Shown here one piece after another: positions 40,791-49,082 of a stretch of 51,920 nucleotides of DNA. This stretch comes from DASSJT01 sp035691065 (lineage in GTDB: Bacteria; Actinomycetota; Actinomycetes; Actinomycetales; Dermatophilaceae), in contig DASSJT010000184.1 in NCBI GenBank assembly GCA_035691065.1, positions 1-51,920 of the forward strand. The letters are read 5' to 3'. The notes below the pieces were generated by a model. That model was not told the origin of the DNA. It did not search any database and saw only the letters and a list, made by a program, of their open reading frames with translations. The position numbers and the translations under genes were made by a program. Each line of letters opens with the position of its first letter. The stretch's first letter is position 1.

Positions 40791-42115
40791 GCCCCCGTCT
40801 CGTACGCCAGCAGCCGGTGAGCCGGGCCGTGATCGGCCTGGCCGGCGGGGTGGCCGGGCTGTCGCTCCTGTGGAGCCTCGACGACCTCACCCGCCTCGGG
40901 GAGACTCACCTGCTGGCCGTGGGCGTCTTCATGGGCGCCATCGCGCTGGGCGAGGTGGTCCGGGTGGCGGGGTTCTTGCGCCGCAAGAGCGCGCCGCTGT
41001 CGACGGCCGCCGCCATGGGGTTCGCGATGACGTCCGAGGCGACGGTCGGGGCTTCGGGGCACCTTCCGTCGTCGGTCATCGTGGTGGCCACCGCCGTGGC
41101 CATGGGGGTCGGGGCCGTGGGCCGCTGGTCGACAGGACGCTCCGTCGACGCGGTGCAGATGTCTGCGCGGCTGGTCGGGGTGTCCGTCACCTCCTTCCTC
41201 TACCGCAGAGCCGACTTCGGGGGCACCACGATCCTGGACTGGCAGGCGGGGGTCACGCACGACAGGTGGCTGGTCGCGCTCGTCATGCTCGCCGTGTGCA
41301 GTGCTGGAATGGTCGTCACGATGCTCATCCTGGGCATCTGGCGGGCGCGGATCGACCACACCCCGCTGGGGCGGGGAATCCGGGACGAGCTGGCCGAGAA
41401 CCTCGTGCTGACCTCGGCACTGATCACCTCGAGCGCGCTCATCGCCCTGGCCGAGCGCCCGCTGGGCATCGTGGCGGTCCCCCTCTTTCTCTTCCCCCTG
41501 ATGCTCACCCTCTTCGCGGTCCGTCGCTTCATCGCCGTTCGCCTGACCTACCGCCAGACGATCGAGGCCCTGTCGCGGCTCACCGAGCTGTCGGGTTACA
41601 CGCGCTCCCACCACGCGTCCCGCGTTGCGCGCCTGGCGCTCAGCATCGGGCGCGAGCTGGGCATGCCACAGCGTGAGGTCGAGGAGCTGGAGCGTGCCGC
41701 CCTGCTGCACGACCTCGGGCAGGTGGCCCTTCGCGAGCCGATTCCGGGTGGCGCTACCGTGCTGGCAGCCCCCGCGGACCAGATCCGGATGGCCCACGAC
41801 GGCGCGGAGATCGTCCGCCAGACCGGCGTGCTCGACGGGGTGGCGGCCCTGCTGGAGGCCCAGACGACGCCCTACCGCCAAGTGCGCGAGTTCGGCGAGC
41901 AGCTGCCCATGGCGAGCCGGATCATCAAGGTTGCCAACGCCTTCGATGACCTGACCGCGGGTTCCCGAAGCCGCGACCAGGTCGATGCGGCGATGGAGCG
42001 GATCCACCTCGGCCTTGGGTACGAGTACGACCCGACGGTGGTCGACGCGCTCACCCGGGTGCTAGCGCGGCGCAAGCGAGTGGGTGGCCACGCCGCAGGT
42101 GGCGGCACCACGTAG
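40787..42115 (+). CDS. Membrane HD-domain protein with degenerate GYP region
   Basis: The 442-residue protein has the same layout as the preceding one: six or more membrane helices, then an HD domain starting 'YTRSHHASRVARLALSIG' with 'ALLHDLGQVAL'. Where its neighbour has 'HHHERFDGLGYPDG' it reads 'EAQTTPYRQVREFGEQLP', so the second His cluster and the GYP motif are gone. It is predicted inactive or altered, and may act as a regulatory partner. Translation is coupled by the ATGA overlap. Confidence 0.82.
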   Translation: MSPRLVRQQPVSRAVIGLAGGVAGLSLLWSLDDLTRLGETHLLAVGVFMGAIALGEVVRVAGFLRRKSAPLSTAAAMGFAMTSEATVGASGHLPSSVIVVATAVAMGVGAVGRWSTGRSVDAVQMSARLVGVSVTSFLYRRADFGGTTILDWQAGVTHDRWLVALVMLAVCSAGMVVTMLILGIWRARIDHTPLGRGIRDELAENLVLTSALITSSALIALAERPLGIVAVPLFLFPLMLTLFAVRRFIAVRLTYRQTIEALSRLTELSGYTRSHHASRVARLALSIGRELGMPQREVEELERAALLHDLGQVALREPIPGGATVLAAPADQIRMAHDGAEIVRQTGVLDGVAALLEAQTTPYRQVREFGEQLPMASRIIKVANAFDDLTAGSRSRDQVDAAMERIHLGLGYEYDPTVVDALTRVLARRKRVGGHAAGGGTT

Positions 42116-42166
42116 TCAGTGGGGCCCTGCCGTGAGTCCGTCGGGCCCCGGCAGTGCGTCAGGCGC

Positions 42167-42225
42167 CGTCGTGAGTCAGCCCGTCATGAGTCAGCCCGTC
42201 GTGAGTCAGCCCGTCGTAGTCAGCC
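42167..42225. repeat. 15-bp tandem repeat downstream of the HD genes
   Basis: CGTCRTGAGTCAGCC is present in 3.9 copies (42167-42225), about 50 bp after the stop. Diverged copies precede it. Confidence 0.9.
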
Positions 42226-42257
42226 GGTCCGCAAGTGAGGCGTCCCTGGTTCCCAGA

Positions 42258-42298
42258 CCGCGCGGCGCCCGTCGCAGGGGAGGGCGGACGCCGCGCGG
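42258..42298. terminator. Bidirectional hairpin between convergent operons
   Basis: CCGCGCGGCG (42258-42267) pairs with CGCCGCGCGG (42289-42298). It separates the HD pair from the symporter. Confidence 0.75.
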
Positions 42299-42313
42299 CG
42301 GCTGGCGGCAGCC

Positions 42314-43993
42314 TTACGGGTTGCCGGTGGTGAGGTGGATGCCCGTGTCGAGGCGCTTCTCGACCCGCGGGTCACCCAGATCGGCGAAGTAGTCGCCCTT
42401 GATCGTCTCGTCGGCGCCGTTGGGCACCTTCATGGCGTTGAGGGCAAGGGTGACCACGGCCGCCACGACCGCGTTGATGGCGAACGCCGTCAGCGCGATG
42501 TAGCCCAGCTGTCCGATGAGCGGGATGTCCACCAACGAGCCGCCGAAGTGGTTGACACCGCTGCGGGCGTTGGCCACGCCATAGGCGGCCCACGTGCCGT
42601 AGACCATGCCCACGGCCCAGCCGAGCAGCAGCGCCCAGCGGTGGAACCACCGGGTGTAGAGGCTGAACACGATCGCCGGGAACGTCTGGAGGATCCAGAT
42701 GCCGCCCAGGAGCTGGAAGTTGATCGCGTTCTGCTTGTCCATCGTGAGGACGAACACCAGGGCGAATGCCTTCACGACGAGGGAGACCAGCTTCGACACC
42801 CTCGCCTCCTCGGCGTGCGTGGCGCCCGGCTTGAGCCACTCCTTGTAGATGTTGCGGGTGAAGGTGTTGGCCGCTGCGATGGACATGATGGCCGCCGGGA
42901 CCAGCGCTCCGATCGCCACGGCCGCGAAGGCGACACCCGCGAACCACGACGGGAAGGCATCCTCGAACAGCTGCGGGATCACCAGCTGCGCGTTGGGCTT
43001 GCCGTCGAGGCCGATCGGCTTGGTGCCGGCCGCGATGGCGACCCAGCCGAGGAGCGCCAGCAGGCCGAGCACGAAGGAGTATGCCGGCAGGATGGCGGCG
43101 TTGCGGCGAATCGTGTTGCGGCTCTTGGCGGACAGCGAAGCGGTCACTGAGTGCGGGTACATGAACAGCGCCAGCGCCGAGCCGAGGCCCAGCGTCGCGT
43201 AGGCCCAGTACTGCTTGTCGCTCGGGATGAACGCACCGTTCGGCTTGTGGTCGGCGGGGTTCACCTTGGCCATCTTGGTCTCTGCAGCCCCGAAGATGTG
43301 CTCCCACCCGCCGAACTTGCTCGGCAGGTAGATGATCGCCACCAGGATCACGATGTAGATCAGGATGTCCTTGATGAAGGCGATGACTGCGGGGGCGCGC
43401 AGGCCGGCGGAGTAGGTATAGGCCGCGAGTAGCGCGAAGGCGATGAACAGGGGGAGGTCCTTGGCCAGCCAGTTGCCGCTGCCGCCGAGGCCGGAGACCT
43501 CGAGGACCGCCTGGATGCCGATCAGCTGGAGGGCGATGTACGGCATCGTGGCGAGGATGCCGGTGATCGCCACCGCCAGCGACAGCGGGCGCGAGTCGTA
43601 GCGTCCGCGCACGAAGTCAGCCGTCGTCACGTACCCGTGGCGGTGGCTGACCGACCACAGGCGTGCCATGAAGATGAAGATGATGGGGTAGAGGATGATC
43701 GTGTAGGGCACGGCGAAGAAGCCGTTGACCGCCCCGAGCGCGAACATCGCGGCAGGGACGGCGACGAAGGTGTATGCCGTGTAGAGGTCGCCTCCCAGGA
43801 GGAACCACGTGATCCAGGTGCCGAAGGAGCGGCCCCCCAGCCCCCACTCGTCCAGCGACTCCATGCTCTCGGCCTTGCGCCAGCGCGAGGCCCAGAACCC
43901 CAGGCCGCTGACCATGAGGAAGAGGACGACCAGGACTGAGAGGGCGGTGTAGTTGACGCCCGTGCCGGTCGCCATGGGCAGAACTGCGCTCAT
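42314..43993 (-). CDS. Sodium:solute symporter, monocarboxylate type
   Basis: The 559-residue SSS-family transporter has about 13 helices, with 'EWGLGGRSFGTWITWFLLGG' after helix 1, 'FVRGRYDSRPLSLAVAITGI' and 'ALALFMYPHSVTASLSAKSR'. It is nearest in style to MctP-type permeases for pyruvate, lactate or acetate; the substrate is inferred. It is coupled to the DUF3311 gene by a 4-bp ATGA overlap. Confidence 0.88.
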   Translation of the reverse strand: MSAVLPMATGTGVNYTALSVLVVLFLMVSGLGFWASRWRKAESMESLDEWGLGGRSFGTWITWFLLGGDLYTAYTFVAVPAAMFALGAVNGFFAVPYTIILYPIIFIFMARLWSVSHRHGYVTTADFVRGRYDSRPLSLAVAITGILATMPYIALQLIGIQAVLEVSGLGGSGNWLAKDLPLFIAFALLAAYTYSAGLRAPAVIAFIKDILIYIVILVAIIYLPSKFGGWEHIFGAAETKMAKVNPADHKPNGAFIPSDKQYWAYATLGLGSALALFMYPHSVTASLSAKSRNTIRRNAAILPAYSFVLGLLALLGWVAIAAGTKPIGLDGKPNAQLVIPQLFEDAFPSWFAGVAFAAVAIGALVPAAIMSIAAANTFTRNIYKEWLKPGATHAEEARVSKLVSLVVKAFALVFVLTMDKQNAINFQLLGGIWILQTFPAIVFSLYTRWFHRWALLLGWAVGMVYGTWAAYGVANARSGVNHFGGSLVDIPLIGQLGYIALTAFAINAVVAAVVTLALNAMKVPNGADETIKGDYFADLGDPRVEKRLDTGIHLTTGNP

Positions 43994-44286
43994 CGGCCGA
44001 CCTCCTCGTCACCGGCGGACGGGTGGCGCATCGGCCGGTGTGGCCGGGCGGCCAGGACCAGACGGTAGGCGCCGTACGTCATCGCCGAGCAGAGGAACAC
44101 CCACAGGAACTGGTACCAGATGAAGAAGGGGAAGCCGGCGAACGTGGGCGTCGCCTTGGCGTAGCTGCCCACCCACATCAGGGCGATGATCGGGATGACC
44201 AGCAGCACACCCGCGAGGGCGAGGAGCCCGACGTTGGCGGGGGGTGTGGTGTCGTGATCGACGTCTTCGTCGAACTCGTAGCTCAC
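43990..44286 (-). CDS. DUF3311 small membrane protein, symporter partner
   Basis: The 98-residue protein has two membrane helices ('VGLLALAGVLLVIPIIALMW' and 'FFIWYQFLWVFLCSAMTYGA'), a loop with 'ATPTFAGFPFF', an acidic N-terminus and a basic tail. DUF3311 proteins are routinely paired with SSS symporters in actinomycetes. The GTG follows CCGGAGGTCATA. Confidence 0.88.
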   Translation of the reverse strand: MSYEFDEDVDHDTTPPANVGLLALAGVLLVIPIIALMWVGSYAKATPTFAGFPFFIWYQFLWVFLCSAMTYGAYRLVLAARPHRPMRHPSAGDEEVGR

Positions 44287-44453
44287 TATGACCTCCGGTA
44301 GAAGGGGCGGTGCGGCGCACGCTCCGGGGCGCCAAAACGCGAACCTACTCCCGACGGCGTCCGAATTGTGGGTTCGGTGTGGCAGTGCGCCGAGTGGCGC
44401 GATGCTGCGACGAGCAGCATCCCGACCGCCCCGGGCTCCCGCAGGAGACAGCA

Positions 44454-44482
44454 GAGGGGCGTGCGCAGCGCGCACGCCCCTC
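44454..44482. terminator. Perfect 13-bp hairpin downstream of sodN
   Basis: GAGGGGCGTGCGC (44454-44466) pairs with GCGCACGCCCCTC (44470-44482) over a 3-nt loop, 88 bp past the sodN stop. The remaining gap to 44287 should contain the promoter of the DUF3311-symporter operon. Confidence 0.85.
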
Positions 44483-44569
44483 CATGGCGGTCAACGGTCG
44501 TCGCCTGCTCCTGGATGAGCCGCTCAGGGGGCGGCTGCGAGGATCAGGCCCGTTCGGCCTCCCTGGGGA

Positions 44570-44971
44570 TCAGCCCTGCTTGGTCTCCTTGAAGATCCGG
44601 TCGATCTCGTCGATCTTGGCCAGCAGGTCGTCTGCGGTGGCGACGTCGAAGCTGCCCTTGGTGCCGGATGCGCCCGCGAGCTTGGTGGCCTCGTTGAACA
44701 GGGTGTGAAGCTCGGGGTACTTCTCGAAGTGGGGAGCCTTGAAGTAGTCGGTCCAGAGCACCCAGAGGTGCTCCTTGACGAGGGTGGAGCGCTGCTCCTT
44801 GATGATGGCTGCCCTGACGCGGAAGTCCGGGTCGTCGTTGGCCGCGACCTTCTCGCAGATCGCCTTGAGGGACTGGGCCTCGATGCGGGCCTGGGCCGGG
44901 TCGTAGACACCACACGGCAGGTCGCAGTGGGCGCTGACCTCGGAAATGGTGAAGAAGCGGGAAAAGCGCAT
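44570..44971 (-). CDS. sodN: Nickel superoxide dismutase precursor
   Basis: The 133-residue precursor has a 14-residue leader 'MRFSRFFTISEVSA' followed by the nickel hook 'HCDLPCGVY'. Removal of the leader frees His1 (mature numbering), which with Cys2 and Cys6 binds nickel. The helical body ('IKEQRSTLVKEHLWVLWTDY') forms the hexamer. The enzyme converts superoxide to hydrogen peroxide and oxygen in the cytoplasm. The ATG follows GAAGGGAACGAC. The maturation protease gene lies upstream on the same strand. Confidence 0.96.
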   Translation of the reverse strand: MRFSRFFTISEVSAHCDLPCGVYDPAQARIEAQSLKAICEKVAANDDPDFRVRAAIIKEQRSTLVKEHLWVLWTDYFKAPHFEKYPELHTLFNEATKLAGASGTKGSFDVATADDLLAKIDEIDRIFKETKQG

Positions 44972-45061
44972 GTCGTTCCCTTCTGTGTTCCTGGGCTTGG
45001 GGCCACCGGCCAACCTACCCGCCGGCTGGGGTGGCGCGCAGCAGTGGCCCCGGCGCAGCGG

Positions 45062-45098
45062 CAGCGCACCGCCCAGGGCCCCGCCGCGCGGTGCGCTG
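45062..45098 (-). promoter_or_regulatory. 11-bp stem-loop in the sodX-sodN gap
   Basis: CAGCGCACCGC (45062-45072) pairs with GCGGTGCGCTG (45088-45098). It lies about 90 bp before the sodN start and may be an attenuator, terminator or part of the sodN leader. Confidence 0.5.
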
Positions 45099-45158
45099 GG
45101 CCCCCTGCCGCGCGTGCCGCCGGACGACTGGCCGGCAGGCAGAAGGTGGGGCGAGCAC

Positions 45159-45198
45159 CCGGCATACCGCCGAAGCACGTGGTTTGTCGGTATGCCGG
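45159..45198 (-). terminator. Hairpin with GTATGCCG arms immediately after sodX
   Basis: CCGGCATACCG (45159-45169) pairs with CGGTATGCCGG (45188-45198) over an 18-nt loop, ending directly at the sodX stop codon. Confidence 0.6.
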
Positions 45199-45594
45199 TC
45201 AGGATCCTGCACCCAGGGACCGCGATCCTGGCGGGCGTGGACGTCCTGCTCTCCGTCCGCGCTTCGGGGGCCAGGGCCACCTGAGCCGCGCCACCACGCG
45301 ACCTCGCACGTCGGAGGCGGCGACCGAGCCGAACGTCCAGGAGTCAGTGCCCTCGAGCCGGTTATCGCTCTCAACCCAAAAGCGTTGCGGGTCAGTCGGA
45401 TCGCGACCCCAGACGCGTTTGACGGCAAGTGGCCTGGGAGTCCCGTCGGCCTGTGGCGGGAGCTGGACGATGCCCAGCCCACCCGGGCGCGGAAGCCCGC
45501 CGGCGAGAACGAGCAGGAGATCTCCGTCGTGGAGCGTCGGCTGCATGGACCGGCCCCGGACCCGGACCACGCGAAGACCCTGCACGGCATCCAT
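45199..45594 (-). CDS. sodX: Nickel SOD maturation protease SodX (S26 family)
   Basis: The 131-residue signal-peptidase-like protein has catalytic Ser16 in 'VRVRGRSMQPTLHDGDLLLV' and catalytic Lys59 in 'PLAVKRVWGRD'. It has no obvious membrane anchor, as expected for the cytosolic protease that trims the SodN leader. The ATG at 45594 (AGGCAGG upstream) gives the family length; longer upstream starts would add unrelated residues. It lies 228 bp upstream of sodN on the same strand. Confidence 0.88.
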   Translation of the reverse strand: MDAVQGLRVVRVRGRSMQPTLHDGDLLLVLAGGLPRPGGLGIVQLPPQADGTPRPLAVKRVWGRDPTDPQRFWVESDNRLEGTDSWTFGSVAASDVRGRVVARLRWPWPPKRGRRAGRPRPPGSRSLGAGS

Positions 45595-45792
45595 CCTGCC
45601 TGCGGACGCGTGGCGAGGCTGGTCACAAATCGGCCAAGGGGGTGTGCCGATCTCGGGTGGTGTGCGAGCATGGTCGCCTGCGGGCAACCCACCCGCCTGA
45701 TCTCTGCGAGGCCACACCCCGGCTCACCTGCTCTGAGACCTGTTGTGTGTTGTGTGGCCTTCTGGCCTTTGCCCGCGTGAGGTGGTTCCCCC

Positions 45793-46950
<1,158 letters not shown>

Positions 46951-47030
46951 CGGAGGGCCACCGACGGAGCGGGCCAGGCCGATCCGCGGCTGCGGGCGCG
47001 AGTCGGGATCCCTGGGCTAGGGTCACGAAC

Positions 47031-48002
47031 ATGCTCGCCGTCTACGCAGAGTCGCAGTCCGCCGACGACCCGCTGTCGGGTCTGCGGGTGGGAGAGCTGC
47101 CCGAGCCCTCGCCGCGTGAGGGCTGGCAGCGGGTCCGGCTGCGCGCGGTGGGGCTCAACCACCACGACGTGTGGTCGCTCATGGGAGTCGGCCTGCCGGC
47201 CGACCGGCTGCCGATGATCCTCGGCTGCGACGGTGCCGGCGTCGACGAGGACGGCAACGAGGTCATCGTGCACGCCGTCGTGACCAGCGAGGACTGGCGG
47301 GGCGACGAGACCCTCGACCCAGGCCGCACTCTCTTGTCGGAGCTCCACCCGGGGACGCTCGCCGAGGAGGTGCTGGTGCCCCGAGGCAACACCGTGCCCA
47401 AGCCAGCCAGCCTCTCGTGGGAGCATGCAGCCTGTCTCTCGACAGCCTGGCTGACGGCATATCGGATGCTGTTCTCCCAAGCCGAGCTCGCGCCCGGCTC
47501 AACGGTGTTGGTGCAGGGTGCGAGCGGGGGCGTGGCCACGGCGCTGGTCCAGCTCGGCCGCGCGGCCGGTTACCGCATGTGGGCCACCGCACGCGACGAG
47601 GGCAAGCGCCAGAAGGCGCTCGAGCTGGGTGCCGACCAGGTGTTCGAGCCCGGCGCCCGGATGCCGGAGCGGGTCGACGCCGTCATGGAGACCGTCGGCG
47701 CGGCCACCTGGTCCCACTCGATCAACTCCCTGCGGCCCGGAGGCGCGGTGGTGATCAGCGGTGCGACCTCGGGAGATGCGCCCAGCCGAGCCGAGCTGAC
47801 CAAGATCTACTTCCGGCAGCTGCGGGTCCTCGGCTCCACGATGGGCACGCGCGAGGAGCTGCGGCGCCTGGCCCAGTTCGTCACCCTGCGGGGCATCGAG
47901 CCAGTGGTCGACTCCGTGCTCCCGCTGGCCGAGGCCGAGACGGGGTTCCGCAGGATGGTCGACGGCTCGGTGTTCGGGAAGGTCGTGTTCACCGTCGGCT
48001 GA
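47031..48002 (+). CDS. Zinc-type alcohol dehydrogenase/quinone oxidoreductase-like protein
   Basis: The 323-residue MDR-family oxidoreductase has a GroES-like N-terminus ('GLNHHDVWSLMGVGLPADRL', 'PMILGCDGAGVDEDGNEVIV'), and the Rossmann motif 'VLVQGASGGVATALVQLGRA' followed by 'EGKRQKALELGADQVFEPGA'. The structural zinc Cys cluster is absent, as in quinone oxidoreductases; no catalytic zinc set is obvious either. It is NADPH-dependent by family; substrate unknown. Confidence 0.87.
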   Translation: MLAVYAESQSADDPLSGLRVGELPEPSPREGWQRVRLRAVGLNHHDVWSLMGVGLPADRLPMILGCDGAGVDEDGNEVIVHAVVTSEDWRGDETLDPGRTLLSELHPGTLAEEVLVPRGNTVPKPASLSWEHAACLSTAWLTAYRMLFSQAELAPGSTVLVQGASGGVATALVQLGRAAGYRMWATARDEGKRQKALELGADQVFEPGARMPERVDAVMETVGAATWSHSINSLRPGGAVVISGATSGDAPSRAELTKIYFRQLRVLGSTMGTREELRRLAQFVTLRGIEPVVDSVLPLAEAETGFRRMVDGSVFGKVVFTVG

Positions 48003-48110
48003 CGCACCTCGAGGGCCTGACCGGCCGGCCGGGAACGGCCGCCGACGCGCCAGAGGCACCTATCGGGCCGACCGGCATACCGGGTGAATGTGCTTGAGCG
48101 GCAGGGAGAC

Positions 48111-48821
48111 TCAGGCGATCTGGAGCCACTCGCCCCACCCGTTGTGCAGGACGAGCCAGGCGATGAGGCCGTAGCCGGCCTGCCCCGGGTGGTGGGGGAC
48201 CGAGCCGGCCGCGAGGTCGCTGGCCCACTGCTCGTGAAGGGCAAGCGGCCGGAAGCAGTCGACGAAGGGCACTCCGCGACGCGAGCAGACGTCGGCCTGG
48301 GCGTCCACCAGGACTTCAAGCTTGGCGTTGTAGTCGGCGTCGTCGATCGGCGCCGGGCTGACCACGAAGGTGGCGACCCCGAGGCTCGCCGCGTCGTCCA
48401 GCAGGTTGGCGAGGTTGAGGCGGTGCCGCGCGAGACTGATGCCGGCCGCCGGGTCGTTGGACCCCACCGAGAGCACCAGGCGCTTCTCCGACCGGCCCCG
48501 CCAGCGCGGGGGGCACTCGACGCGCCACCTGGCGAGCACGTCGGCGGAGGTGTCGCCCCGGACACCGAGGTTGTACGCCGTGAGCTCGAGGTCGGGGTGC
48601 TGCGTGCGCCCCACGACGCGGGAGACCCAGCCCTGGCCCTTCGGGTCGCCCACCCCGGCGACCATGGACGCGCCGATGAAGACCAGGCCCACGTCGCGAA
48701 GCCCGCCGGCAGCGACCTGGAACTCGGCGCTCGGGGTGAACTCTGGCGTGTCTCGCGGGCGCCCGGGGAGGCCATGGGTGCCGGCGAGGTCACTGGGATA
48801 GTCGGGGGTCGGGTCGCTCAC
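48111..48821 (-). CDS. GDSL/SGNH-family hydrolase
   Basis: The 236-residue protein has block I as 'LVFIGASMVAGVGDPKGQGW' (nucleophile Ser), block II 'YNLGVRGDTSADVLARW', block III 'LVLSVGSNDPAAG' and a final 'VPHHPGQAGYGLIAWLV' holding the catalytic His. The usual D-x-x-H is modified, with His or Pro preceding. There is no signal peptide, so it is a cytoplasmic esterase or acyl hydrolase of unknown substrate. It converges with the oxidoreductase gene. Confidence 0.85.
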   Translation of the reverse strand: MSDPTPDYPSDLAGTHGLPGRPRDTPEFTPSAEFQVAAGGLRDVGLVFIGASMVAGVGDPKGQGWVSRVVGRTQHPDLELTAYNLGVRGDTSADVLARWRVECPPRWRGRSEKRLVLSVGSNDPAAGISLARHRLNLANLLDDAASLGVATFVVSPAPIDDADYNAKLEVLVDAQADVCSRRGVPFVDCFRPLALHEQWASDLAAGSVPHHPGQAGYGLIAWLVLHNGWGEWLQIA

Positions 48822-48862
48822 GCCTCGATCCTGCCGGATTGCGGCACCATTTCGGGCGCCAT

Positions 48863-49039
48863 TCAGTCGTCGTCGTCCTCGAGTCGTGCCAGCCAGGTGG
48901 CGAGGCGCTCGACGGGGGTCTCGAACTCGGGGTTGAGGTCGACAAAGGTGCGCAGCTGGTCCGCAAGCCAGGCAAGCGAGACCTCCTCCTCGCCGCGCCG
49001 TGCCTCCAGCTCTTCGATGCCACGGTCAGTGAAGTACAT
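48863..49039 (-). CDS. DUF6104-like small protein next to kgd
   Basis: The 58-residue acidic helical protein 'MYFTDRGIEELEARRGEEEV' ends 'TPVERLATWLARLEDDDD'. I recognise it as the small conserved protein that accompanies the 2-oxoglutarate decarboxylase gene in actinomycetes (DUF6104); the name is from memory. It starts 43 bp after the kgd stop. The ribosome binding site is poor. The role is unknown. Confidence 0.7.
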   Translation of the reverse strand: MYFTDRGIEELEARRGEEEVSLAWLADQLRTFVDLNPEFETPVERLATWLARLEDDDD

Positions 49040-49082
49040 GCATGTTGCCCGTCGGTCCCTCCGGTCGCCGGCGCCTGGCCGC

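Noticed and set aside
45003..45135. Structured non-coding RNA (6C-type) in the sodX-sodN gap
   Set aside because: The gap is very GC-rich and forms a hairpin, but it lacks the paired C-rich loops of the 6C family. A simple leader or terminator is sufficient.
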